Translations under genes and position numbers: made by a program
DNA from: Strongylocentrotus purpuratus
Taxonomy: Eukaryota > Echinodermata > Echinoidea > Camarodonta > Strongylocentrotidae
Reading direction: 5' to 3'
DNA length: 64,000 bases
Assembly (NCBI RefSeq): GCF_000002235.5
Contig: NW_022145613.1
Coordinates: 64,501 to 128,500, forward strand
Notes under the pieces: model-generated
Told to the model about the DNA's origin: nothing
Databases searched by the model: none
Seen by the model: the letters and a program-made list of their open reading frames with translations, nothing else
In this document: positions 1 to 10,329 of the stretch, piece by piece
How positions within the stretch are numbered: the stretch's first letter is position 1
Layout: each line of letters begins with the position of its first letter

Positions 1-644
1 TTCTTTTTGTTCTGTGGCGTAGCTATGCTTTATAATGTTACAGTACTCTTAGACTATTGAAATATAAGGGAAATTGCCTTCAAACAGATCAAACATGAAA
101 GTAGAAAAGGATGAATGGTGCAAATTATAGACGTTAAGGATTCGCAATCTTTTAAATAGTGGAGTTGTAAGAGTTTTCCACTCACTAACTATTATGGCAC
201 GAACTGTCAGTTTTGGTGAATACTATATACTTTTTAAAGTATTCTAGTGTTTCCCCCACATCTCTATCTCCTAAGAAAAGTGCGGTTGTATAAACCTTTC
301 TAAAATAATATCAAAGTACGCCTAAGATCAAAATGTCGTAATCGAACTTTTAACCTTCATTCTAATCCACTGATTTACAAATTGAATATGACTATTCCAA
401 ATTACCCCCCCCCCCCCCCCCAAGTTGCAACATATAAATTGAAAATCCTAAGGTGAGTGATAAAACACATATATACACTATCTTTATTCGAGACACCACT
501 TAAATAACCGGGTTATTTACATTTGGAAGTTTCGAGTGTTTATGGCCCGGTCATTTTTATTACGTCAAAGAGGTCAAGTTGAACATTTGAGAGATAAAGC
601 TCCTTGCACTGATGAGATGATAAGTTTAATTTCTCAAACACTGA
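1..644. other. No gene recognised
   Basis: AT-rich sequence with a 17-C run at 405-421. No splice-flanked frame or repeat pair that I can support. Confidence 0.6.
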
Positions 645-799
645 GGCCCTAATTTACAAAGGAGGTTTGTCGACAAACCTTGGTTTTCGTGCGTCATATG
701 ACGCGTTTCGACGCGTTTTTACAAACCAGGTTTGTAAAAAAACGCGTAAAAACGCGAAAACCAAGATTTGTCGACAAACCTCTTTTGTGAATTCGGGCC
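645..799. mobile_element. MITE with GGCCCGAATTCACAAAG-type ends, copy 1
   Basis: Ends GGCCCTAATTTACAAAGGAG and CTTTTGTGAATTCGGGCC are inverted repeats. Inside, GGTTTGTCGACAAACC and ACGCG-rich segments are also palindromic. A related copy is at 51130-51291. Very short (155 bp), with no coding capacity. Confidence 0.8.
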
Positions 800-1504
800 T
801 GAGAGTGGACTTTCCTTCTACGATTGAAAGGGGTTGCATAATGCATAAATCCTCCAGCGACCTTCCGTCGAGATGGTTTCCCGGTTGGGCCATCGAAATT
901 TGCTGGTTGCAATATTGAGATTTGTACTCATACATATTGGCAATTTCAAGTCCGGTCTAAGCGAATTATGACGCAATAAGAAACGACTCAAAGGAGACGA
1001 CCAACAGTACGTCTACGAGTCTCCAAAAAATATATCAATGAGGGTCATTAATAACCAATGTATTTTCGTCATCTAGTCATTCAAACTTGTACTTCATAAA
1101 AGCGTCGATTAGAATGTAGTAAATAAATGCAGTGCGGCCGTAATTGTTCTTTGCACGTGAAATCCATTTATGACAATTGAGTAATCAGGTAAAAGTTGAC
1201 TTTCATTCGGTAGAATCGTTCGTGTATAATATGTTTTGAAATGAAAAATAACTTACTGAGCGAGCTGTCTACCGTAGTCGGGCAGTTGAAGGGTCATATC
1301 TTTGCCCAAATTTTGGTCAAAATACGACACAATTATGCACGTGTGAAGTAGGGTACTACGTTTACCAATACCACTTGGCAAAATATTGCCCAAAAGATGG
1401 TTGGGTTGACTATTGGCACAACGTTGGGAAAAATGTTGGAAAATATTGCCCAACCTTTTCACAGTGTATCGAAAGATTGCGTTGCCGTGGGGCGGGTGTG
1501 GTGC

Positions 1505-1640
1505 GTTCAGCGCACCCTTTCAAGAAAAGCCCCCCCCCCCCCCCCCCCCCCCCCCGCTTGTCTCGAAAGGGTGGGTTAAGAATGGGGTACCGTCTTAAAG
1601 ATACTATGTCCCTTTGCAGCCAACCTCAGATTCTGTTGAA
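1505..1640. mobile_element. TTAACGCACCC hairpin element, copy 1
   Basis: GCGCACCCTTTCAAGAAAAGC and TCTCGAAAGGGTGGGTTAA pair across a run of 26 C. The right flank (ACTATGTCCCTTTGCAG) also occurs, inverted, next to the copy at 2105-2183, so the repeat unit is larger than the hairpin. Confidence 0.65.
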
Positions 1641-2089
1641 CTTTGCAGGAATTATGAATATGTTATGTATGTCCTATCTGTAAAATTTAAACTTTAGCAG
1701 TGTCCTAATATTCAAATTATGCAAGGAAACCCGTTAACTTGCTAAACTTCACTGTCAGACACTATTGAGTGGCTGACTAGCTTTTTTCTTCTTTGGTAAT
1801 AAGATACATCAAATGAGCTGTAAAGGATTTGTCTACATCAATAACCTACTTCTTTTAATAGCCAAAATTAAACTGATTGAATCTTTGCGAAGCATAAAAC
1901 GTACGAACATGCGGTACAATGGTCTGAAAATCAAGACAATTACTTATTGGCTCTATAGCTCCTAAGTCGATTTGGCAACTAATAGTCGTTTTTTTCCAAC
2001 TTGAATACATTTTCAAGCCCCCTTTTTTAAAGGGGAGTTCTAAATTAGTATTATCTTTCAAATGCCATTGAAATTTTACCTTTTCATTT

Positions 2090-2183
2090 TTGGGGCCTGC
2101 AAATGGGACATAGTACCTTTAACGCACCCTTTCGGGAGAAGCGGGGGGGGGGGGGTCTTTTCTCGAAAGGGTGCGTTAACTAG
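2090..2183. mobile_element. TTAACGCACCC hairpin element, copy 2 (inverted)
   Basis: TTTAACGCACCCTTTCGGGAG and CTCGAAAGGGTGCGTTAA are inverted ends around a 13-G run. TTAA at both ends suits a TTAA-targeting (piggyBac-type) element. CTGCAAATGGGACATAGTAC alongside is the inverted match to copy 1's flank. Confidence 0.65.
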
Positions 2184-2189
2184 TCAAAA

Positions 2190-3470
2190 TAGAAACAGAT
2201 TGAAATTTTAAATAAAATTGCTTTTAAGTTGTCTTGCAGATCAGGCTGTAAGAATTAAATCAATAAATAACATGAAATTTGAAAATGAATTATTTGATTT
2301 TTATTAAAAATTGTCAAATTTCGTGAGTTTGTGAAATTTAGATCAAATGAATATTAATGCTTCAATAATGAAAATACTAGTCATCTAAAAACCATATAAT
2401 TGCTGATTCTTCTCGAGTTTTTTCGAGACACTGTCGTTACTGCACTTTTTTTTATAATCAATTAGCAGTAATAATAAATGGTTTCCCGATCAATTATTTA
2501 ATTTTAATTTGTACATTACAAACAATGCATCCTTTCGCTGCACTGTGGCTCGAATAAAGACCGTAGGGAGTTATTGTTTATGTTGCCTTTTAAGCCTTTG
2601 TTAGGATTGACAACACAATGTCGGGATGTAATCCATCATCCTACCTAACGCTTAATTTTTTTTCTTCAGTCATTTGGTGATTGATAGCAGTACATAAGTT
2701 GGCTAATTGCCAGGCTCCCATTTTCTTGCTGCTGTAACATGGGCTGATTGGGTCACTAACATATTGTGTTGTGGTTTACAGTGATCAAGTTTTTAATGAC
2801 GTGTCTCGAGCATGGGTTCACAGAAAAATACTAGCTTTCAATATTCTCCGACTCTGTATTTCAATGGTTGTGATATTTGCAAAAGTTAAAGTTTAAGTAT
2901 AAGTTGTGTTTCACATTTTACAAAACATAATTTCATATATAGACATACATATGAAATAGAAATTATATATATATACATGTAGTATTAGCACGTCTCAACG
3001 ATACTCAATTTATATGATAGATTAAGTAGAATGTGAAGAGCCTGTGGAAAAGCAATGCTTGTATATTGTAGGCTCCTAGTAAAATAAATATACACTGTAG
3101 ATGTAAAAACCGTTGCAGTAGAGAGAGATGTAATTTAGAGGGGGGGGGGTTATAAAACACAATGTAATAAGGAAATTTGGATACAAATGCATCAGCATCC
3201 ATATCCAGAGTCACCCGGTTAACAACGTAATCTTCCGAGCAATTTAGTTAGCAAAGCACCGTTGAACGAGATGTCAAGTGTATCTATACAGTCATTTTTT
3301 CAAGAATATAATTTAATAACTGGAACATGCGTCATTAATTAACAATTAAGATTAGCATTGGAGGAAAAGGGTAACAAGGACTGGGGAGGACAAACAAATT
3401 ATATTAGACATAAGAATTTAAAAGGAAGACTCGAAGTTTGAGTCTAAAGCAATGTAATGATTTACGTCTA
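2190..3470. other. No gene recognised
   Basis: AT-rich sequence with a 10-G run at 3140-3149. Only short chance frames. Confidence 0.6.
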
Positions 3471-3479
3471 ATAAGAAGG

Positions 3480-4460
3480 GGAAAGGTTGCTCTTGGTCCC
3501 TTAAAATTGGGGGCAGATGTTATGGGAAAAGAAAGAGGGCACTTATGAGAAGAGAAAAGGACACTTTAAGAAAAGAAAACTAGTATGTCATAATGAAAAG
3601 CGCTATTATCTATGGTGAAAATTTGACACCCTCGCACCTGAACGGGGGCACTCACTAGAGCTGAAAATGGCCTTAATGAGAATGAAGAAGGGCCATTTGT
3701 CGAAAGAAAAGGGGCACCTATCAGATTTTGTAGGGAGTGGCTCTTATAAAAAAGTAAAGGGGGCACTAATCAGTAGGAAAAAGGGATACTTATTAGAAAG
3801 GAAAATGGGCATTTTTTATAAAATAAAAGAGGCATTTGTTGAAGGAAAAGGCACACCTATTAGTAGGAAAAAAAGGATACTTATTACAAAGGAAAAGGGG
3901 CACGTGTAAAACTAAAAAGGGCAGTTATCACAGGTTAAAAGGGTCATTTATGAGAACGGAAAATGAGCATTTATTATGAAAGAAAAGGGGCATTTGTTAA
4001 AGGAAAAGTTGCACCTCTCAAATTTTATTTTGGGCATTTATCAGGGTAAAAAAGCAGCATTTATGAGGGAAAGAGGCTCTTACAAAAATAGAGTAGGGGC
4101 ACTTGTTAAAGTAAAACTGGTTCCTCTCAGAGTTTAATAGGAGCAATTACCAGTGGTGAAGGGGGCCCTTATCAGAAGAGTAAAGGGGCACTTCTCGTAC
4201 CTGAAAAGGGGCACTTATGAGAGTAGAAAAGGGACACTTTATTGCAAAGAAAAGGGGGCAGTTGTAAAAGGAAAATGGGCGCCTCTCAGATTTATTTGAG
4301 TGGGGCAGTTATGAGAGGTAAAGGGGAGCACTTATCAGAGGTTCAAATGGGTATTTATAAGAATGTTGAACGGGCACTTTTTGGAAAGAAAAGTATACAC
4401 TTTTCTGAAGTAAAGAGAGGCAATTTTCGGGGTTATGGAAAAATGGGAGCGGGGACTGTG
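3480..4460. repeat. Purine-rich degenerate minisatellite
   Basis: A run of loosely repeated units of about 30-40 bp, GGGGCACTTATNAGA followed by GAAAAG. More than 20 units are visible. Frames such as 3667-3909 and 4242-4523 are repeat artefacts. It ends against a 14-C run at 4469. Confidence 0.8.
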
Positions 4461-4809
4461 CCCCACTGCCCCCCCCCCCCCCTCCCCCCGAGTGCCGCCT
4501 CTGTAAATTTACCTTTCAGGTAAGTAATTCATGGGCGCGTGCACATATTGTACCATTAAGCTAATCCTCGTCTACGTGCGTGCGTGCGTGTTTTTCTGGC
4601 GCCTTATAGGGAGCTCGTTATTCTGTCATTAGTTCATATGACTGACCGATATCGGTTCTATTCTCTGCACATACCCCAGGTCGCCATGATGTTGGTAAGT
4701 AAACAAAAAGTTGTTTTGTAAGAATGATAATCATGATAATGATACTGACCAAATAGACGATATTGTGAATGGCTATTTTCTTTGCATATAATTAACATAA
4801 CTCGTATTA

Positions 4810-5345
4810 CACCCCGATCACACATCGCTGCGACCTTACGAAGACCATGCCGACCACCCCGATCTGAAAAAAAATATCAAATCGGGGCACTACCGCCGTC
4901 AAAATCCAGCAATTTAGCAAATTTATAACTACATCACGACTATACTGCGATGCTTTTACGTCAAATGCGCTGCTGACTCGCTGCCACTACGATTACATGC
5001 CGACCAAGTGGTCGTTTCTACTATGTTGTTGCTACGGCGTACAGGACCATTCTACGTTGTTATACAGACATAGTAGATTGCAGTACGATGTCACTGCGTT
5101 GATGCTGACCATATTACGCTTCTAGTACGCTTCTACTACGATTTGTGGCGATTTCTATATAAATCGGGGGGTGTTCAAGCATTTCTTCAGTTCTTTCCCA
5201 ACCTGAAGATGAACGGCCTAAAGCGGCTCGAAATAGTTGCAGACGGTGATGCGCTTTTATTACGAGATTTTTACACAGACATCTCACCTTGATGCTACCA
5301 CGCTGCTTGTACGATAATGGTGTTCCCACTACGTTCTTACGAAGA
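4810..5345. repeat. Degenerate CTACGA/GACCA-rich block
   Basis: Short words such as CTACGAT, GCCGACCA and TACTACG recur irregularly. No convincing frame. Compositionally like the block at 53060-53717 but AT-richer; possibly an old transposon with repetitive ends. Confidence 0.35.
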
Positions 5346-5566
5346 CTTTGCCTTGCCTATTTTCGGCCACGAACCGGCTACGCTTATTTTGTGCACGTTC
5401 AAAAATAAGCGCGGGGAGAGCATGCAGCCTCCCGTCCAAGGAGATCCTCCCACGTTTGGCCAACGATTGGCCCCGATTGGCCACGCTCTCGGCCACTTTT
5501 CCATCGTAATAGAAGCGGCGGATATGTGTGACTTATTTGTTTAATATGCTTTATAGAGTATGAAGG

Positions 5567-6196
5567 GGTGACCAAAGTTCGCGGACATTTTAGAACATAT
5601 TACAAAATGTGATATTCGATCTATGATTTCTCACATTCTACACAACTTTATTTCTTTAAATTATTACCAAATGGACGGCAAAGTTTTTCACTACAGATTG
5701 GTTCAACTAGAAAAATTTACCGTCGAAGGATTTCGGAGATATCGCGATCTAAAAATTCGATGTCCGATCGTGCGCGCGCGCTGCATCTAAAAAAGTCATA
5801 AAAACAATGAGACCTAACTTCACGCACGGTGGTTTACAGTTGATTTATCAAAAAATGCGATCCATCAAAAATAAGGTAATATCATAATTTGCAAGGCAAG
5901 ATATCGTACAATCAGTTCGTACCACTCTTTACTTACAATTTTGAGGATTTCTGCTCTCAAAATGAAAATTTCCAGACCCTTATCGGTAAGTTGATAATTT
6001 TTTCGGAACGGACGCAAATAACTGCAAAATTTGCCGATCTTTTGTCAATATTTTCACAATTTCGCAACCAATTCTAAAGAAAATTTCGTTTCTGGGTAAT
6101 TTTAAGACCCTCTTTCCATTGGTGATATCAGATTTTCGAAATCTTACCGATTTTTTGAGAAAGCGAACTTTGGTCACGCGCGAACTTTGGTCACAC
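5567..6196. mobile_element. Short element with GTGACCAAAGTTCGCG ends
   Basis: GGTGACCAAAGTTCGCG at 5567 faces CGCGAACTTTGGTCACACC at 6179-6196, and a second copy of the end motif sits just inside at 6163-6177. AT-rich interior, no long frame. Likely a non-autonomous DNA transposon. Confidence 0.6.
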
Positions 6197-6689
6197 CGCC
6201 ATACTGTTTATTTTTTCTTCAAAAGGTAATTACACGGTGCAAGTAAAACGTTCTTTTGAATAGGCATTAAACATGAAGCTCATTATGTCATCACTAACCT
6301 TTTTTAACCACCCTTTTCAATATCAATTAGCAGTGCTCTATTAATACATTTCAATTATTCTAAATTATTTTAAAATAATGTTAATGTTAATGTTAAACCC
6401 ACCCGAAGATCTAATTACGTTGATGTTTGTTCACCATTTTGATGGATGTATTGATCATGAAAAATTCCAACGTTTCGATTATTATTTAAAAATCTATTTT
6501 TAGTTGGACGTATAGTTCGCATATAATGAGCAATTGTTGATTGTATCTTATCTTGATATAAACACATAACTTATTTAGGGATAGAACATCTATCTATATT
6601 AATATCTTGAAATCTTGATACTAATTTCCAAAATGCAAATAAAAGGGGACGTCGAATAATTGTTTTGGACGGATAAACTAATCGTGTCA

Positions 6690-7130
6690 GCATTGAGGAA
6701 TGCGGTGTGCCTCAACGGTTGGTTGCCGGGCCACTACTCTATGTGTATACAGCGCTCCTGACATCGTTGCTTCCCATGGACTGGTCGATGTTATACTTAC
6801 GACACGAAAATATAAATTTCACTTATTCTCAATGTGATCAGCATGCAGCCATTCTAAAAGTTAATAACTATCTGAGGGACAGTCATGGGTTCGTAGTAAC
6901 AAATTAAAGATCAATTTTTCGTCCAAGTTTCACGTGTCCTGCTTCTGTATGAAACGGTTGATGGTTGAAATATTCCAGAGACATCAACGGCGAAGGATGC
7001 GGATGTGTACAAGATATAATTATGGATCAATATTATATATCATTTCAAAATTAATTGTCGTTCTGCAATGTTTACAATCAAAAAATATATAGGGCAAATA
7101 AATGTTTTTCTCCGATATGGACACTATTGA
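6690..7130 (+). mobile_element. Small decayed reverse-transcriptase remnant
   Basis: Near 6706-6775 one frame reads VPQRLVAGPLLYVYTALLTS, which aligns with the [21 protein letters not shown] box of CR1-like RTs with G-to-R and L-to-A changes. The downstream part is too eroded to read clearly. An old fragment with no open frame beyond 67 codons. Confidence 0.5.
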
Positions 7131-7382
7131 GAGATTGTATTAATGTTCTCTTCTTCGGCTTACCCGTGAAAATAACCCCCCTCCCCCTCCCCCACAAAAA
7201 GTGCAGAATCGTAGTGCGAGACATGTAGAACGTGCAAGAGGGAGGAATGCTGAAACACCAGTCACGCCTTTACTGGTTACACATAGAAGAAACAAATTAT
7301 TATTTGTAAAATTCTAATGTTATGTCACATAAGTCATTATTATAAGATGATGAAGCGGATCCTAAGAGCGTACACGTGACCA

Positions 7383-7696
7383 GGGGGGTGTTTCACAAAG
7401 ATCCTAAGTGGAACTTATCTCTAAGTTGGACTTAACAATTATGGAAAGCCGTTGGCATCTATGAAAATATTTAGTAAAAGTTATTTTAAAAGGCAAAAAA
7501 ATGTTGATTCAAATCATTAATATTTTCTATTACCAACAGGCATTTCATCTTCTTGATGTGGAATTTATAAAAAATCTAAAATACTTGAATTTTCACTTTT
7601 GAATATATTTTATTTTAAGGCTACAAATGGCTCTCCATAATATTTAAGTCTAACTTAGAGTTAAGTTCAACTTAGGATCTTTGTGAAACACCCCCC
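7383..7696. mobile_element. Palindromic MITE, copy 1
   Basis: Begins GGGGGGTGTTTCACAAAGAT and ends with the reverse complement ATCTTTGTGAAACACCCCCC. Inverted repeats of about 75 bp contain TAAGT(T/C)GGACTTAA-like blocks, with an AT-rich middle. A second copy in opposite orientation lies at 8078-8388. Confidence 0.85.
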
Positions 7697-7845
7697 AGGT
7701 ATACGTAATTTTACTATTGACCGGTAAGTAGTAATTACTCATGTCCGATCATTAATAAAATCATGTCTTAAAACATCATTTCATAAAACAACATCTTATT
7801 CAACAAATGATACACATCATTTTGTTCGGGCAGAAGTAAAATTAC

Positions 7846-7934
7846 CCACACTCGGTACCTTCGAAACAGTCCAAACACCCTCGGCTATCGCCTCGGGCGT
7901 GTTATAGACTGTTCCATTAAGGTACCTTGTGTAG
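7846..7934. repeat. Hairpin with CCTCGGC apex
   Basis: Arms CGGTACCTT...AACAGTC and GACTGTT...AAGGTACC pair around CCTCGGCTATCGCCTCGGG. The apex motif recurs in the hairpins at 8671-8772 and 8768-8945. Confidence 0.7.
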
Positions 7935-8077
7935 ATAATTCTTTTTATATACCTCATACATAGATTGTCATTCACTGATTGGTCAAGACTATATCACATG
8001 TCAAGGAGCATTTCGATCTATCAAGTATCATTACGTCAGAGGGGTTGATAGCTACTATCAAACCCTGGGATAGGCCA

Positions 8078-8388
8078 GGGGGGTGTTTCACAAAGATCCA
8101 AAGTAGAACTTAACTCTAAGTTGGACTTAAAAATTATGGACAGCCATTGGAGTCTTAAAATGAAGTATATTCAAAAGCAGAAATTCAAGTATTTTCGACT
8201 TTTTATAAATTCCACATCCAGAACATGAAATCTCCTTGATGATAGAAAATATGAATGATTTGAATAAACAATTAATGCCTTTCAAAATAACTTTTACCAA
8301 ATATTTTCAAAGATGCTAATGGCTTTCCATATTTTTTAAGTCCAACTTAGAGATAAGTTCAACTTAGGATCTTTGTGAAACACTCCCC
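8078..8388. mobile_element. Palindromic MITE, copy 2 (inverted)
   Basis: Same termini as 7383-7696 (GGGGGGTGTTTCACAAAGAT; GATCTTTGTGAAACACTCCCC). Its interior aligns with copy 1 only when reverse complemented, so the insertion is in opposite orientation. Similar length (311 bp). Confidence 0.85.
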
Positions 8389-8670
8389 GGGACCCCTAAC
8401 CCCTCCCGCGACTTAGTTGCGCACACAAATTTTTTGAGTTGCTAGGCTACCGCAATCGCGCGGTTACGCGCAGCGCGTAGGAATTCAATACTCTTGCCTT
8501 GGACTTGATGTTGTATTTTTCTTATTTGGGTTAGTAAATTCCTCTTGATCTCGTTTCCTATTTTTAGAGCTAGATCTAGACCTACAGCTAGACCTAATCA
8601 TGAATCAATAAAAAGGATGAGGTATATAAAACAAATATGGACTGCTCTGTAATCGGATGATGGTGGGAAC

Positions 8671-8772
8671 TACCACTCCCTCGGTGGTGTTCACACCGGC
8701 CCTTCTATCACCCCCTCGGCTTGGCCTCGGGGTGATAGAAGGGCCGGTGTAAACACCACCTTGGGAGTGATA
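8671..8772. repeat. Long hairpin with CCTCGGC apex
   Basis: ACCACTCCC...CACCGGCCCTTCTATCACC pairs with GGTGATAGAAGGGCCGGTG...GGGAGTG. The loop is CCTCGGCTTGGCCTCGG. The stem is almost perfect over about 42 bp. Confidence 0.85.
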
Positions 8773-8945
8773 GTATAGTATTAATGACTGCTTTGAGAGA
8801 AATAGTTGTTTTATTACGCTCAAGGGAAGGTTAGAATTGTGCTATTCCCCGAGGCTTGCCGAGGGGAATAGCCCAATTCTAACCTTCCCGAGAGCGTATG
8901 AAAACAACTATTTCTCGAATATTAAAGCAGTCATTAATACTTTTA
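8768..8945. repeat. Long hairpin within the foldback's left arm
   Basis: AGTATTAATGACTGCTTT and AAAGCAGTCATTAATACT are its ends, and GCTATTCCCC/GGGGAATAGC its apex around GAGGCTTGCCGA. A nearly continuous stem of about 80 bp. Confidence 0.85.
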
Positions 8946-9003
8946 TATGCCGAAAAAAAATAGACTAAAAAATGAAAAATGAAAAATATTTATCATTTTT
9001 GTC

Positions 9004-9083
9004 GAAGACGGGATTCGAACTCTTGCGTACAACAAGAGGTGTACCGAAAACCAACGCTTAGACCACTCGGCTATGGCCCGCCG
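9004..9083 (-). pseudogene. tRNA-like segment (Leu/Ser type, degenerate)
   Basis: On the minus strand TAGCCGAGTGGTCTAAGCG matches the tRNA A box and GTTCGAATCCC the B box, about 45 nt apart, suggesting a class II tRNA with a long variable arm. The acceptor and anticodon stems do not pair, so it is a pseudogene or a tRNA-derived promoter of a short element. It lies in the left arm of the foldback. Confidence 0.5.
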
Positions 9084-10076
9084 TTAACATGCTTGGCAGT
9101 TTTCTCCAATTATATACATTAAAATGGATTGAAACCGGCTTCGCGTGTGATGAATGCTTCGCAAAAGCTCCATATACGGACTCTTCTTTTACTTTTGCAA
9201 TGCATATTGGCACGAACTTAGATCAAGATCTATCGGCAGATGTTGTTTTTTTGTTTTTGGAAGTTTATTTTCGTCTTCATGTCAACAATGCAAGATAAAA
9301 TTGTCGGTAAGATCGATCGAGATTCAATTGTATTGAAATTACCGACCAATCCTTCGCACACATAGTTTTTACGGCATCCTCCATCGCTCAAACCATTTTT
9401 TAACATGTAAACCTATGGGGTAACCATGGACGCTGACCAACTTTTTTTAATAACCATGGTTATTAAAAATATTGAAATGTTTTATGCATGGTTACCGAGA
9501 ATTTTACAGGAACAGTTGAAGTTTATGAATGCAATTCGACCAATCAGATGGCTGGATTTCTTAAGTGAGGTATATAATTCCCACCATCATCCTCATGAGC
9601 AGTCAATATTTGTATATTATATACCTCACTTAAGTAATCCAGCAATCTGATTGGTCGAAATTGCATTCATAAACTTTAACTGTTCCCGAAAATTCCCGGT
9701 AACCATGGTTAAAAAACAGTTCAAAATCGGTCAGTCTCCATGGTTACCCCATAGGTTTACATGTTAAAAAATGGTGAGCGATCGAGGATACCGTACGTGT
9801 GCGAAGAATTGGTCGGTAATTTCAATACAATTGAATCTCGATCGATCTTACCGACAATTTTATCTTGCATTGTTGACATGAAGACGAAAATAAACTTCCA
9901 AAAACAAAAAAAACAACATCTGCCGATAGATCTTGATCTAAGTTCGTGCCAATATGCATTGCAAAAGTAAAAGAAGGGCCCGTTTAATGGAGCAGCGGCG
10001 AAGCATCGACCACGCGAAGCCGTTTTCAATTCATTTTAATGTATATATTAAAAAAAACTGCTGTTTATGGTGATAT

Positions 10077-10157
10077 AGCGCGCTGGCCGAGTGGTTTGAG
10101 GCCCTGACTTCCGTAAAATCACCTTAGGTACGCAAGAGTACCAATCCCATCTTAGAC
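10077..10157 (+). pseudogene. tRNA-like segment, mirror copy
   Basis: GCTGGCCGAGTGGTTTGAGGC is a good A box with a paired D stem. The B box has decayed to GTACCAATCCC. It is the inverted counterpart of the segment at 9004-9083 in the other foldback arm and has diverged from it more than the neighbouring arm sequence. Confidence 0.45.
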
Positions 10158-10329
10158 AAAAGTTTTTTTTTTTTTTCTTTTTTTTTTCTTTTTTTTTCGG
10201 CATATAAAAGTATTAATGACTGCTTTAATATTCGAGAAATAGTTGTTTTTATACGCTCTCGGGAAGGTTACAATTGGGCTATTCCCCTCGGCGTTCTCTC
10301 AAAGCAGTCATCAATAATACCACTTCACT

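Larger units (their letters stand above)
8768..10322. repeat. 1.55-kb foldback (palindromic) element with tRNA-like segments
   Basis: Left arm 8768-9579 and right arm 9615-10322 are inverted copies around a spacer of about 35 bp. Paired landmarks: CTTAAGTGAGGTATATAA with TTATATACCTCACTTAAG at the centre; GGTTTACATG with CATGTAAACC; and the terminal AGTATTAATGACTGCTTT motif. The right arm lacks about 65 bp of the left arm's outer hairpin. No protein frame is visible. Non-autonomous DNA foldback is the likeliest class. Confidence 0.85.

Noticed and set aside
1375..1683. Frames with long proline runs
   Set aside because: The prolines come from a 26-C run inside a hairpin element; several frames are open there for the same reason.
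3667..4523. Two + strand frames of 80-93 codons
   Set aside because: They lie within the purine-rich degenerate array and repeat its unit.
9004..9083. A functional tRNA gene on the minus strand
   Set aside because: A and B boxes are good, but acceptor and anticodon stems do not pair and the inverted copy has decayed; called a tRNA-like pseudogene.
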